Assembly (NCBI RefSeq): GCF_003992315.1
Contig: NZ_RQVE01000002.1
Coordinates: 124,001-188,000 of the forward strand
DNA length: 64,000 nt
Source: Veillonella sp. 3891
GTDB taxonomy: Bacteria; Bacillota; Negativicutes; Veillonellales; Veillonellaceae
Reading direction: 5' to 3'
The notes beneath the pieces were generated by a model that searched no databases, had not been told where the DNA came from, and worked only from the letters and a program-made list of their open reading frames with translations. Positions 7,314-16,427 of this stretch are shown here, one piece after another; position 1 is the stretch's first letter; each line of letters opens with the position of its first letter. A program made the translations under genes and the position numbers.

Positions 7314-8522
7314 TTATTTTAATCGAATTAATGACAACAATATCGCTCCGATGATTGGAGAGATAGACAATGCCATTAGCGCTGTTTGGTAATTACCTGT
7401 GGCTGTTAATACTGTGGACAAGATGATAGGTGCTGTGAGTGCTCCTATTTGGTTGAACAAGTTCACGAATCCTGCTGTAGTTCCCCGTAGTTCTGGTGGT
7501 GCCGCTTGGATAATGATAGCGTTGGTTAATGGGCTATACATGAATGCACCCATACCTAATAAAGGTGCTGTAATGTATAACATATCTGGATTACTTGTGT
7601 TCGCAAAGATTAGCAAGGCTGGAGAGAATAGGAACATAACGATGGCCGCTAAATAGTTCCTTGGCAAAGAAATTCTATCAGAAATAAATCCAATAGTCGG
7701 TTTGGCAATCACCGCAGCGATACCATAGAGGCTCATGATGGCTCCCGCAAAGATAGGTGTCACATGTAATTGTTTCACCAAATACAAGTTAGCCCATGTG
7801 GTAACGCCCCAGGTGGTACCTGTTGCGAAAAATCCCATCACTGCTAACAATAAAATGTTGCGGTTCATTCCTACAAACTTCAAACTTTGTGCCAATGACA
7901 TGGACTGTTGCTCTGTACCTTGTGTGTCTACTGTACGATTCTTTCTGAAAGCTTGTACTTCTTTCACTGTAAACAAAGCTAAAAAGAATACTAGTAATGG
8001 CAATAAAGCGGTAATCAAAAATGCCATTTGCCATCCATAGTGTACAGCTACAAATGGCGCATATCCGTTGACCACGGTAATACCAAAGGATGTACAACTC
8101 ATGAAAATACCTACGGCTGTACCGCGTTGTTCTGCACTGAAATGCTCTCCAATAGCTTTCAAACAAGCAGATTGCACAGGACCTGACACAATTCCCAATA
8201 AGAAACGCAATACTAATCCGTATTCATAACTTTGTACAGTGCTCATAAGCCCCGTTACAATAGCCATAGCCACTAAGCTGCCTAGAATAGACTTGCGATA
8301 GCCAAATCGATCTGCTAACAAGCCTCCTGGCAATACAGTCAATGCATAGCCAAAGTAAAACGCCGTTAAATAGGACGTCCCTTGCTGTGCTGTAAAATGT
8401 AACGCTTCATTCACAATGGGCATCAACGATGACCAGGATAATCGCATGACAAAACTTAATAAAAATGTTAACCACAAAGTCAGCAGTATACCTGTTTGTG
8501 TAAGAGTAAATCCCTTTTTCAT
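7314..8522 (-). CDS. Major facilitator superfamily transporter
   Basis: A 402-residue, 12-helix secondary transporter. The loop 2-3 signature GGLLADRFGYRKS and the second-half counterpart GFISDRISLPRN are typical of MFS. The overall pattern resembles the anion/cation symporter or nitrate/oxalate-type subgroup, but the substrate cannot be assigned. The start is at 8522, preceded by AGGAGGT; an upstream in-frame ATG at 8546 has no ribosome binding site. Flanked by the palindrome region and tRNA-Ser; no obvious partner genes. Confidence 0.85.
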   Translation of the reverse strand: MKKGFTLTQTGILLTLWLTFLLSFVMRLSWSSLMPIVNEALHFTAQQGTSYLTAFYFGYALTVLPGGLLADRFGYRKSILGSLVAMAIVTGLMSTVQSYEYGLVLRFLLGIVSGPVQSACLKAIGEHFSAEQRGTAVGIFMSCTSFGITVVNGYAPFVAVHYGWQMAFLITALLPLLVFFLALFTVKEVQAFRKNRTVDTQGTEQQSMSLAQSLKFVGMNRNILLLAVMGFFATGTTWGVTTWANLYLVKQLHVTPIFAGAIMSLYGIAAVIAKPTIGFISDRISLPRNYLAAIVMFLFSPALLIFANTSNPDMLYITAPLLGMGAFMYSPLTNAIIIQAAPPELRGTTAGFVNLFNQIGALTAPIILSTVLTATGNYQTALMALSISPIIGAILLSLIRLK

Positions 8523-8616
8523 GTAATACCTCCTATGGAATACCACAAACCTATATAAAGAATATAATCCGCATAAAATTATAACATATGTAACATAGTT
8601 TCACACCTATTTCTAA

Positions 8617-8646
8617 TTGACAAATCCCCTCATTCAATGATAGACT
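8617..8646 (+). promoter_or_regulatory. Predicted promoter of tRNA-Ser
   Basis: A perfect TTGACA (8617-8622) lies 17-18 nt before TAGACT (about 8641-8646), about 20 nt before the mature 5' end of the tRNA. Confidence 0.65.
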
Positions 8647-8665
8647 ATATCTAGTTTTTATATTT

Positions 8666-8754
8666 GGAGAGGTGTCCGAGTGGTTTAAGGAGCTGGTCTT
8701 GAAAACCAGTGACTCCGCAAGGGGCCGTGGGTTCGAATCCCACCCTCTCCGCCA
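8666..8754 (+). tRNA. tRNA-Ser (anticodon UGA)
   Basis: The acceptor stem GGAGAGG pairs with CCTCTCC. The D-loop region TGGTTTAAGGAG, the anticodon stem CTGGT with loop CTTGAAA (anticodon TGA), a long class II variable arm (GACTCCGCAAGGGGCC) and a GTTCGAATC T-loop are all visible. Discriminator G and CCA are encoded. The length of 89 nt is normal for tRNA-Ser. Confidence 0.97.
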
Positions 8755-8758
8755 CAGT

Positions 8759-8790
8759 AAGCTGTTATCGATATGGTAGCAGCTTTTTTT
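8759..8790 (+). terminator. Terminator after tRNA-Ser
   Basis: AAGCTG-TTAT pairs with the GTAGCAGCTT region around a short loop and is followed by seven T, five bases after the tRNA CCA end. Confidence 0.75.
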
Positions 8791-8817
8791 ATCCCCCCTA
8801 GAATCGCAGTTATGCGT

Positions 8818-8966
8818 AGTAGCCTTGTGGCTACCTTACTATCTAAATGACACAAACGCAAGAAGAGCACGGTGTGCTCCGAACAAACATTATGAAATAC
8901 CGTTTGTGAGGAGTATACCGTGCTCTTCCCTTTATCATATTTAGTTAAAAATGCCACAGGCTACAT
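8818..8966. repeat. Nested imperfect palindrome (palindrome family, locus 2)
   Basis: About 150 nt. The inner arms 8863-8880 and 8910-8927 match at 16 of 18 positions. The outer arms around TAGCCTTGTGGC (8819-8830) and GCCACAGGCTA (near 8955-8965), and ATCTAAAT with ATTTAG, continue the pairing. The apex contains the 29-nt core 8881-8909, identical to the core of locus 3, with an ACAAAC/GTTTGT inner stem. It lies between tRNA-Ser and the end of uraA. Confidence 0.85.
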
Positions 8967-8978
8967 AGCGGAGCAAGA

Positions 8979-10256
8979 TTAGTCTTTGAGTTCCTCATTC
9001 CATAGACCTGTTTTACGGAAAATGGCAAATAGAATGCTCAACAAGATAGCTGTTACTGTTGCCAAGCCCATCCCCTGTAACACAACTGGACCGATAGCTA
9101 ATTTAGCACCGCTCAAACCAATAACTAGTACTACAGATGTTAAGATTAGGTTAGAAGATTTTGTATAATCCACTTTACGTTCTACCAACATACGTAAACC
9201 AGAAGCAGCGATGATGCCGAATAGCAAGATACTTACACCGCCCATAACTGGAACTGGAATGGCATGGATTAAGGCTGCTACTTTACCAATGAAAGAGAAC
9301 AAGATAGCGAGCACTGCTGCACCAGCGATAACGAAGGTACTGAATACACGTGTAATCGCCATTACACCAATGTTTTCTCCGTATGTTGTATTTGGTGTGG
9401 CACCGAATAAACCAGACAACACATTAGATAGACCGTCTGCAAATAAAGAACGGCTCAAACCTGGATCTTTCATTAAATCACGACCTACAATATTACTTGT
9501 TACCACAATGTGACCCACATGTTCTGCAAACACTACGAATAATGCTGGCATAATCATCAAGATCGCATTGATATTAAATTCTGGTTCATAGAAATGTGGA
9601 AGTGCAAACCATGGTGCATTCGCTACATTAGTGAAATCTACTACACCCATAATTGCAGCCGCAACATACCCAGATACGACACCAATTAATACAGGAATGA
9701 CTGCAAAGAATCCACGGAATAATACAGTTCCTAAAATGGTTACCCCTAAGGAGAACAAGGATAAGAATAAGGCTTGTTCATGAGTCATACCAAAGCTTTG
9801 CCATTGATCTCCAATAATACCAGCCATTCCCATCGCTACAGGGGCTACTTCTAAGCCGATAACGGCAACGATAGCGCCCATCGCTGCTGGCGGGAACAAT
9901 GTATCAATCCATTTAATACCAATGAATTTTACTAGTAAAGCCAATAGCATAAAAGACACACCAAAAGCGATGAAACCACCTTGGGCTGCTCCATAGGTCA
10001 TACCGGAAGCGACTACAGCACCTACTGGACCAATGAAAGCAAAACTAGAACCTAGGTAAGAAGGAATCTTTCCTTGACAAATTAATACGTATAAAATCGT
10101 ACCGATACCATTCATGAATAAGGACGTAGCTGGGTCAACTTTCAATAAGAATGGTACTAATACAGTAGCCCCGAACATAGCAAATAAATGCTGGAAACTA
10201 AGTGGTAATAACTTAGCGAAAGACGGGCGTTCGTGAACATCAATAAAATCTTTCAT
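8979..10256 (-). CDS. uraA: Uracil permease (NCS2 family)
   Basis: A 425-residue, 14-helix nucleobase:cation symporter of the inner membrane, most like UraA/PyrP uracil carriers. The N-terminal QHLFAMFGATVLVPFLL and the conserved Glu segment VVFAEHVGHIVVTSNIVGRDL with GATPNTTYGENIGVMAITRV are hallmarks of uracil-type NCS2 proteins. It is monocistronic by spacing. No pyrimidine biosynthesis genes or PyrR attenuator were seen. Xanthine or urate transport is less likely given the NTTYGENIG motif. Confidence 0.92.
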   Translation of the reverse strand: MKDFIDVHERPSFAKLLPLSFQHLFAMFGATVLVPFLLKVDPATSLFMNGIGTILYVLICQGKIPSYLGSSFAFIGPVGAVVASGMTYGAAQGGFIAFGVSFMLLALLVKFIGIKWIDTLFPPAAMGAIVAVIGLEVAPVAMGMAGIIGDQWQSFGMTHEQALFLSLFSLGVTILGTVLFRGFFAVIPVLIGVVSGYVAAAIMGVVDFTNVANAPWFALPHFYEPEFNINAILMIMPALFVVFAEHVGHIVVTSNIVGRDLMKDPGLSRSLFADGLSNVLSGLFGATPNTTYGENIGVMAITRVFSTFVIAGAAVLAILFSFIGKVAALIHAIPVPVMGGVSILLFGIIAASGLRMLVERKVDYTKSSNLILTSVVLVIGLSGAKLAIGPVVLQGMGLATVTAILLSILFAIFRKTGLWNEELKD

Positions 10257-10292
10257 GGTGCATCTCTTTCTGTGTAAATCACACTTAAAACA

Positions 10293-11693
10293 TTAAGACT
10301 TAGGTTGAAACCGATGACGCGTTTCTTCACCGATGGATGGTAAATGACGAGTCGTTCCAATTTGTTTGCGTGCATATTCATTGCGGCGCGCAATATTTAA
10401 TAATATGCCGATAACGGCAAAGTTTGTAACCAACGAGGAACCACCATAACTGATAAATGGCAACGGAACCCCTGTAACTGGTACTAAACCTACCACCATA
10501 GCAATATTAAAAAATGCTTGAATCGTAATAAAGAAAGTAAACCCTATAGCAAGGATTTGACCTAATACATCTCTTGATTGACGAGCAATGGACAGACCAT
10601 ATTTCGTAAACCACAAGAAGAAAAAAGCTACCAAGCAAACGCCTACAAAGCCAAATTCTTGAGAGAAAATCGAAAAGGCAAAGTCTGTATGAGCTTCTGG
10701 CAAGTAATTATATTTAGAAATCCCTTTCGTAAATCCTTCTCCCCAGAATCCACCAATGGACACACTCAATATACTTTGCGTCACTTGATATCCATTGACA
10801 GTTGTATCTGACCAAGGGTCATAGAAAGCGACTACACGTAGCCAACGATATTCTGTATAGCGAACCAACAGATATGCAATGACACTGAGTATAAAAAATA
10901 CTACCCCCAAATATTTCCAATCCGATTTCCGATAGCCTACGCAAAATGTCATTAACGTAGGAAATAATAAAATCAGAATCGCTGTTCCCATATCTGGTTG
11001 AAACATAGTAATTACAGCATATAGAATAGGTACAGCAAAGGCAGATGGCAACAGGAAGTTTGGATGTAATTTGCCGGGAGTCCCTCGAACCACTTTCCAC
11101 AATCTATTGATTTTGGATATCACAAAGACCCATGCTTTCCAAAGCCACCGCAAGCGTTTATATTGTCCCCATTGATGAGGTTCAAATAAATGCATAATGC
11201 CTCGTTCTTTCACCTGTTTATCAATGCGATACGCTGCCCAAAGCATAGCTGCTAACTTCGCAAATTCTGACGGCTGTAGCGTGAACCCTAACGGCAAACT
11301 AATCCACCGGCGAGCCCCGTTCGCACCATGTCCAAGAAACGGTATAAAAACGACACCCATGAGGATAAGTACAATCACCAACAATTTACGTTGTACCTTA
11401 GGGTCTCCCCATTTACGATAATCAAAACGATAGAACCACCAAGCTACAAAAAAGCCTGCTCCCAAGAATAGCGCTTGCTTACCTAATAGCATCCAAAATG
11501 GTTTCCAATTGTCGCCTCCATGTAGGGTCGTCGTATAGGTAGCACTATAGCCATTCAAAAAGCCTATTAATATAATGCCGAAGAGAGGAACTAATATCCC
11601 CTGCCCATCATGTTTGATAACACTCTTATAAAGCGCTCTTACTTGCTGAAATATGCCGATATTTTTGTTAGGTGAACTACTATTCTCCTGCAT
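10293..11693 (-). CDS. RodA/FtsW/SpoVE family peptidoglycan polymerase
   Basis: An integral membrane SEDS-family glycosyltransferase that polymerises lipid II with a partner class B penicillin-binding protein. The C-terminal FNIAMVVGLVPVTGVPLPFISYGGSS motif region and the earlier LPEAHTDFAFSIFSQEFGFVG are diagnostic. A long basic insertion around residues 165-210 (KERGIMHLFEPHQWGQYKRL and following) is unusual. I use the ATG at 11693; the GTG at 11705 abuts the ribosome binding site with no spacer. It overlaps the end of trmB. RodA versus FtsW cannot be settled without the partner PBP, which is not in the window. Confidence 0.9.
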   Translation of the reverse strand: MQENSSSPNKNIGIFQQVRALYKSVIKHDGQGILVPLFGIILIGFLNGYSATYTTTLHGGDNWKPFWMLLGKQALFLGAGFFVAWWFYRFDYRKWGDPKVQRKLLVIVLILMGVVFIPFLGHGANGARRWISLPLGFTLQPSEFAKLAAMLWAAYRIDKQVKERGIMHLFEPHQWGQYKRLRWLWKAWVFVISKINRLWKVVRGTPGKLHPNFLLPSAFAVPILYAVITMFQPDMGTAILILLFPTLMTFCVGYRKSDWKYLGVVFFILSVIAYLLVRYTEYRWLRVVAFYDPWSDTTVNGYQVTQSILSVSIGGFWGEGFTKGISKYNYLPEAHTDFAFSIFSQEFGFVGVCLVAFFFLWFTKYGLSIARQSRDVLGQILAIGFTFFITIQAFFNIAMVVGLVPVTGVPLPFISYGGSSLVTNFAVIGILLNIARRNEYARKQIGTTRHLPSIGEETRHRFQPKS

Positions 11694-12354
11694 TTGTCGT
11701 ATCACTTCCTTTAGCCGGCTTAATCGCCTCTAAGCGGAAAATTGGTTGCCCTTTAGCACTAAATTTCTCTTCATATTCTGTGCGCACATTTGGCATATCC
11801 GTACTATGTAAATCATAACTTACATTCTTTAATGTCCAACCAGAATTTTTGAACTCCTCCAAGGAGAACATAAACAATCCTTCATTATCTGTTTTAAAAT
11901 GGATTTCTCCATTCTCTTTCAACAATCGTGCATATCGATCTAGGAAGGTATGGTAGGTCAAACGACGTTTCGCATGCTTTGCTTTTGGCCAAGGATCACA
12001 GAAGTTAATATAGAAACGGTCCACCTCACCTGGTGCCACCACTTCTTCAATCCCTGCAATATCAAACAAGCTCACTTTACCATTTTCAGCTTTTTGTTCA
12101 TACAATTTTTGAGCTGCATAGTATAGCACACCAATTTGTACTTCAAAGCCAACAAAGTTTGCTTCTGGATGTGCTTCACACATACCTGCAATGAATTTAC
12201 CTTTTCCCGTTCCTAGCTCCATATATAATGGTTTGGACGGATCTGCAAAACTTTCACGCCATTTTCCCTTGAAAACTTCGTGATTCTCTAGTACAGTATA
12301 TGTATTATATTCTAGGATTGCTTCATCAATCCACGGCTTTCTACGTAAACGCAT
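11680..12354 (-). CDS. trmB: tRNA (guanine-N7-)-methyltransferase
   Basis: Makes m7G46 in the variable loop of tRNA using S-adenosylmethionine. The class I methyltransferase motif ELGTGKGKF is near the N-terminus, and FYINFCDPWPKAKHAKRRL is the TrmB signature for tRNA binding and catalysis. The start is placed at 12354 (AGGAG before ATG), giving 224 residues, close to other Firmicutes TrmB. An upstream in-frame Met at 12423 has no ribosome binding site. The stop overlaps the start region of the following SEDS gene. Confidence 0.94.
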   Translation of the reverse strand: MRLRRKPWIDEAILEYNTYTVLENHEVFKGKWRESFADPSKPLYMELGTGKGKFIAGMCEAHPEANFVGFEVQIGVLYYAAQKLYEQKAENGKVSLFDIAGIEEVVAPGEVDRFYINFCDPWPKAKHAKRRLTYHTFLDRYARLLKENGEIHFKTDNEGLFMFSLEEFKNSGWTLKNVSYDLHSTDMPNVRTEYEEKFSAKGQPIFRLEAIKPAKGSDTTNAGE

Positions 12355-12456
12355 ACTATCTCCTTTTATAACAATCTTATCCTTATTATTATAGTACATC
12401 ATCTGTTCTATGTCAGTACTCACTTATAATTTTTTTATTTCCATGAAAGGTTTCCT

Positions 12457-13140
12457 ATGAAAGCATTAGTATTATCCAGTGGCGGGGTAGATTCTACTAC
12501 CTGCTTAGCTATGGCCATCGATGCCCTCGGCACAGACAACGTTAGTGCCCTTTCCATTTGGTACGGGCAAAAACATAAAAAAGAATTAGATTCCGCCAAA
12601 GCTATTGCGGGCTATTATGGTGTTCCTCACTATGAACTAGACCTGACGCAGGTTATGTCCTATTCCAATTCGTCCCTCTTATCTTCTTCTACTGAAAGTA
12701 TCGATCACCGCACCTATGGTGAACAAATTGCAGAAAGCGGTTCAGTATCTACTTATGTGCCGTTCCGCAATGGACTCATCCTCTCCATGGCAGCTAGCTT
12801 AGCTCTTAGCCTCTATCCAGATGAGGAAGTGACCATTTATATCGGTGCTCATGCTGACGATGCTGCGGGCAATGCCTATCCAGACTGTCGACCTGACTTT
12901 AATCACCATATGAATGAAGCCATTTACATTGGTTCCTATAACAAAATACACCTCTATGCTCCCCTCAATGATATGAACAAATCGCAAGTTGTCCAAGAAG
13001 GGTTGCGTTTACAAGTACCCTATCATCTAACATGGTCTTGCTACGAAGGTGGCGATACTCCTTGCCACACCTGTGGGACTTGTCGTGATAGAGAGCAAGC
13101 TTTCACTGATAACGGCATCGTGGATCCTTTACTACTATGA
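12457..13140 (+). CDS. queC: 7-cyano-7-deazaguanine synthase
   Basis: Converts 7-carboxy-7-deazaguanine to preQ0 with ATP and ammonia, in queuosine biosynthesis. The PP-loop ATP-binding motif SSGGVDSTT is at residues 7-15. The C-terminal zinc site is complete: C-x8-C-x2-C-x2-C in the segment CYEGGDTPCHTCGTC. At 227 residues it has the usual length. It stands alone and is divergent from trmB; queD, queE and queF are not in the window. No preQ1 riboswitch was seen in the short leader. Confidence 0.95.
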   Translation: MKALVLSSGGVDSTTCLAMAIDALGTDNVSALSIWYGQKHKKELDSAKAIAGYYGVPHYELDLTQVMSYSNSSLLSSSTESIDHRTYGEQIAESGSVSTYVPFRNGLILSMAASLALSLYPDEEVTIYIGAHADDAAGNAYPDCRPDFNHHMNEAIYIGSYNKIHLYAPLNDMNKSQVVQEGLRLQVPYHLTWSCYEGGDTPCHTCGTCRDREQAFTDNGIVDPLLL

Positions 13141-13150
13141 TAATGTACAA

Positions 13151-13186
13151 AAAAGCTATTCAAACCTAACGGAATGAATAGCTTTT
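13151..13186. terminator. Bidirectional terminator between queC and the PepSY gene
   Basis: AAAAGCTATTCA pairs with TGAATAGCTTTT. The A and T runs on both sides let it serve both convergent genes. Confidence 0.8.
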
Positions 13187-13832
13187 ATTCTTCTTTCGTC
13201 ACTTCCATAACCTGACTGGAATTGGCATCAATCGTTACATGCATCGTATCACCATGCATATCCAATACCATATGGTATCGAGCAACATATCCTTTTGTTT
13301 CTAATTCCCAACGTATTAGACGAGCTCCACTACCCAACATAGTGATAGCCACCTCTTTTGCTTCCTCTGGGTTAATGAGATTTCCCAAATCTATGGCTGC
13401 AGAATCAACCATCGGTTTGCGAGCCTCACCTACATTGGTTTGTAACACCTGCCCTGTTGTAGCATCTATGGTTACACTATGACCCGCTTCCGAGGATACC
13501 CCCTCTACCTCATAGCTTTTGCGTCCATCTTGTGTTTCAAATGTTATCCCTTTCACTTGTGCTGTTGGATATTGTTTCTTGTATAGATTGACAGCCCCCT
13601 TGGCATCTACAAGGATTGAATCTGATCCCTCTTTCGCATCTGAACTTTGCGGCTCTGTAGATACAACTTTTACCTCTGGTAAAGGAACTTTCTTCAATGT
13701 AATCTCCGTTCCATCCACCATTTTTGTCGTAGAAATCGACTCATTTCCAGTACAACATGAATACCAAGAAATTGCCCCTACCGAAAGAATAGCACAAATA
13801 CTAAGGATACTTATAAGTATTTTTCGTCTCAT
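13185..13832 (-). CDS. PepSY domain-containing exported protein
   Basis: A 215-residue protein with an N-terminal membrane anchor or signal (residues 5-25) and two PepSY-like units in the exported part. The first spans about residues 75-140 (ILVDAKGAVNLYKKQYPTAQ to VTIDATTGQVLQ) and the second about 150-212 (INPEEAKEVAITMLG to VTIDANSSQVMEV). PepSY units are often linked to inhibition of secreted peptidases or to cell-envelope sensing; the role here is unknown. It is monocistronic, with its 3' end overlapping the terminator shared with queC. Confidence 0.8.
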   Translation of the reverse strand: MRRKILISILSICAILSVGAISWYSCCTGNESISTTKMVDGTEITLKKVPLPEVKVVSTEPQSSDAKEGSDSILVDAKGAVNLYKKQYPTAQVKGITFETQDGRKSYEVEGVSSEAGHSVTIDATTGQVLQTNVGEARKPMVDSAAIDLGNLINPEEAKEVAITMLGSGARLIRWELETKGYVARYHMVLDMHGDTMHVTIDANSSQVMEVTKEE

Positions 13833-13909
13833 ATTACATCCTTTATATATACTAATCAGTTTCTAAATCAGTATACACTATAATTATGAACGTAATATGA
13901 ACCATTACT

Positions 13910-14764
13910 TTATACTTTCACAATGTATCGTAATACACCGTAACTAATTTCATAGAGCAAAATCATAGGTCCTGCAATCATAGTTTGGGACAGCATATCT
14001 GGTGTAGGTGAAATGGCCGCCCCCACAACAAAGGCTACTAGAATAAATATCTTACGATACTGGCGTAATCGATTCGATGAAAGAATACCCATCACCCCAA
14101 GAGCAATCAATATCAGTGGCAATTCAAAGGTAATGCCAAATGGTAAAACAAAGGCGATCACAAAATCAATATACTGACCGATGGAAAACAATGGTTGCAA
14201 TTCATCCGTACCAAAGCCGATAAAAAATTGTATAGCCATTGGTAAGACTAGGTAATATGAAAACAGTACCCCCACCACGAATAAGGTGACTGCCGTAGGT
14301 ACCACCATGAAGGTTACCTTTTTCTCACCTTTCGACAAGGCTGGTACAATGAACGCCCATAACTGGTAAAACCAAATAGGACTCGATATAATACAACCTG
14401 CTACTATGGAAATTTTCATATATGTAAAGAAAGCTTCCGTCGGTTTTGTATAATACAATTTTCCAGCTGGAGCCACTAAAATCTGCAGAATATCCTCCAC
14501 ATAATAGTACGCCCCCAAAGTACATATGATGATTGCCACAATGGCTACTACTAGACGCATGCGAAGTTCGCTTAAATGGTCTACTACAGACATAGAAGAC
14601 GCCTCTTCCATGAGTTTTGCTTCCGTCTCTGTATAGTTATCCTCTTGTAATAAGGCGTCTTGCTCTGCTTGTTGCTGAGCAAGACGCTTTCTTTGCGCTA
14701 TCACACTATTCAAGGACGGACGTTTGGCACTCATGTCAAAGTCTTTTACTTGAAATTCTTTCAT
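13910..14764 (-). CDS. tatC: Sec-independent translocase subunit TatC
   Basis: The twin-arginine signal receptor of the Tat pathway in the inner membrane. After a cytoplasmic N-terminal extension of about 50 residues rich in Gln, Lys and Arg, the TatC hallmark VDHLSELRMRL appears, followed by six membrane helices. The FELPLILIALGVMG and AVISPTPDMLSQ-like (here AAISPTPDMLSQ) segments are conserved. At 284 residues it is longer than many TatC proteins because of the extension. No tatA/tatB lies in the window. It starts 2 nt after the polyprenyl synthase gene. Confidence 0.94.
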   Translation of the reverse strand: MKEFQVKDFDMSAKRPSLNSVIAQRKRLAQQQAEQDALLQEDNYTETEAKLMEEASSMSVVDHLSELRMRLVVAIVAIIICTLGAYYYVEDILQILVAPAGKLYYTKPTEAFFTYMKISIVAGCIISSPIWFYQLWAFIVPALSKGEKKVTFMVVPTAVTLFVVGVLFSYYLVLPMAIQFFIGFGTDELQPLFSIGQYIDFVIAFVLPFGITFELPLILIALGVMGILSSNRLRQYRKIFILVAFVVGAAISPTPDMLSQTMIAGPMILLYEISYGVLRYIVKV

Positions 14765-14766
14765 GC

Positions 14767-15738
14767 TTACACCTTACGGTTCGATAATTTTTCAAGAACA
14801 GTTTCCAAAATATCTTTTCCTTTAAAGGACGGCAATTGCTCTAATGCTATCTCTGCTTGTCTGCGATACATCGCCTCAAGAGCTAACGCTTTATCGATGC
14901 CGCCTTCCGCCATAACATAGTCCAACAATTCTTTTGTATCTTTTCCACCACGAATTTCCTCAATCATGGTTGTCAAAGAGGCTGTATTTTCTGGCGTTAC
15001 GATAGATAATAATGGATAGGTCAGGATGCCTTCTTTCACATCCTTACCTACTGGTTTTCCTGTGGTCACCGTTTGCTCACGATAATCCATCACATCATCA
15101 GTAATTTGGAATGCCATTCCTAAGCCATGACCATAGGTGCGCAATAATGAAATATGCTCCTCTGACCATCCCCCAAGGATGCCGCCTAATGCCAAGCAGC
15201 CTTCAATGAAGTCTGCTGTTTTCTTTTGTGTTTTTAAAAGGTATCGATCTGTGCCTTGATCTAATCGGTACACATCTTCCATTTGCATAAATTCGCCTTC
15301 TACCAAGGCAGAAATAATTTCAGAAAAAATAGTTAAGCATGGAATAGAACCGATTTCAGCTACAATACCGAAAGCTTTAGCAAATAAATAGTCTCCACTA
15401 AGGATAGCCACTTTATTGCCTTTCGTACAATGAATAGAAGTCACGCCACGTCGCACTTCTGCTTGGTCTAATACATCATCATGAATGAGCGTAGCCAAGT
15501 GCAACATCTCAATGGCTGCTGCCATACGAACTCTATCTTCTTGTTTGGAATCTCCACTCAAGGCAATTAACAAACACAATTGCGCTCGTAATCGCTTGCC
15601 GCCCCCTGCTGAAAGAGGACGAATAAGTGCATTAAAATCTTCTGCACCAGTTTGTAGAGATTGTTGCAAATATGTTTCTACGCGTTCTAAATCGTTAGAG
15701 ACCCGTAGCTTCATTTGTGCATCTGTAAGAATACTCAT
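14767..15738 (-). CDS. Trans-polyprenyl diphosphate synthase
   Basis: Elongates allylic isoprenoid diphosphates with isopentenyl diphosphate, most likely for the menaquinone side chain (menA is also in this window). It is a 323-residue all-helical enzyme with the first Asp-rich motif in LIHDDVLDQAEVRRG and the second as QITDDVMDY. GGKRLRAQL near residue 45 is the conserved substrate Lys/Arg region. Long-chain (hepta- or octaprenyl) specificity is inferred from family resemblance. Overlaps engB by 4 nt and is followed at 2 nt by tatC. Confidence 0.92.
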   Translation of the reverse strand: MSILTDAQMKLRVSNDLERVETYLQQSLQTGAEDFNALIRPLSAGGGKRLRAQLCLLIALSGDSKQEDRVRMAAAIEMLHLATLIHDDVLDQAEVRRGVTSIHCTKGNKVAILSGDYLFAKAFGIVAEIGSIPCLTIFSEIISALVEGEFMQMEDVYRLDQGTDRYLLKTQKKTADFIEGCLALGGILGGWSEEHISLLRTYGHGLGMAFQITDDVMDYREQTVTTGKPVGKDVKEGILTYPLLSIVTPENTASLTTMIEEIRGGKDTKELLDYVMAEGGIDKALALEAMYRRQAEIALEQLPSFKGKDILETVLEKLSNRKV

Positions 15739-16427
15739 TCCTCTTCCCCCAATAAGACTGCATTAATACGTGCTAATAAACGATCACGACCTGTATGTTT
15801 TAAAGAACTATACAAAATAGGTGGATATCCCGTCGGATATCGCTCTTCAATAGTTTTTAACTGTTTTTGTCGCTCGTTCATTTTTAATTTATCCGCTTTT
15901 GTTACCACGATTTGTAAAGGTACCCCATGGGATTGTAACCAATCAAAGGCCTCTTTATCGATAGGCAACTCTGGATGACGACCATCAATGAGTAAACATA
16001 GTAGCATCATCCGTTCGCTTTGTAAAATATAATTGGCAATAAAAGAAGACCAAATATTGGTATTGGACCCACCTGTTTTTGCATATCCATACCCTGGTAA
16101 ATCCACTAAGAACCAATCAAAGCGACGTTCCATATCATCTGGTAAATCTTCCTTTGATTCTATACTAAAGAAGTTGATCGTTTTCGTTTTACCCGGTGTA
16201 CCACTGACCAGCGCCAATCCTCGATGATTGCATAAAGAGTTGATGAGAGATGATTTTCCCACATTGGATCGTCCCAAGAAGGCGATTTCAATGGTATCAC
16301 CTTCTGGGTATTGATCCGCCTTCACTGCAGACGCTATATATTTCGCTGCGATAATACGTGGACCTGTCGTCTCTTTTCTAGTATACACTGGTTTTGGATG
16401 ACGTTTTACAGCTGGTTTCTTCTTCAT
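15735..16427 (-). CDS. engB: Ribosome biogenesis GTPase EngB/YsxC
   Basis: An essential small GTPase that helps assemble the 50S subunit. The G1 motif [13 protein letters not shown]2-region GTPGKT, G3 DLPGYGYA and G4 TKADKL are all present in order. At 230 residues it is longer than typical EngB (about 195) because of a basic N-terminal tail of about 30 residues. It overlaps the lon stop by 4 nt, matching the common lon-engB order in Firmicutes. Confidence 0.95.
   Translation of the reverse strand: MKKKPAVKRHPKPVYTRKETTGPRIIAAKYIASAVKADQYPEGDTIEIAFLGRSNVGKSSLINSLCNHRGLALVSGTPGKTKTINFFSIESKEDLPDDMERRFDWFLVDLPGYGYAKTGGSNTNIWSSFIANYILQSERMMLLCLLIDGRHPELPIDKEAFDWLQSHGVPLQIVVTKADKLKMNERQKQLKTIEERYPTGYPPILYSSLKHTGRDRLLARINAVLLGEEE

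Noticed and set aside
8685-8957. Open reading frame of 90 codons antisense to tRNA-Ser, ending with a GGIRTHGPLRSHWFSRPAP-like stretch
   Set aside because: The C-terminal part is the reverse translation of the tRNA-Ser gene, a well-known false ORF; the rest crosses a palindrome.
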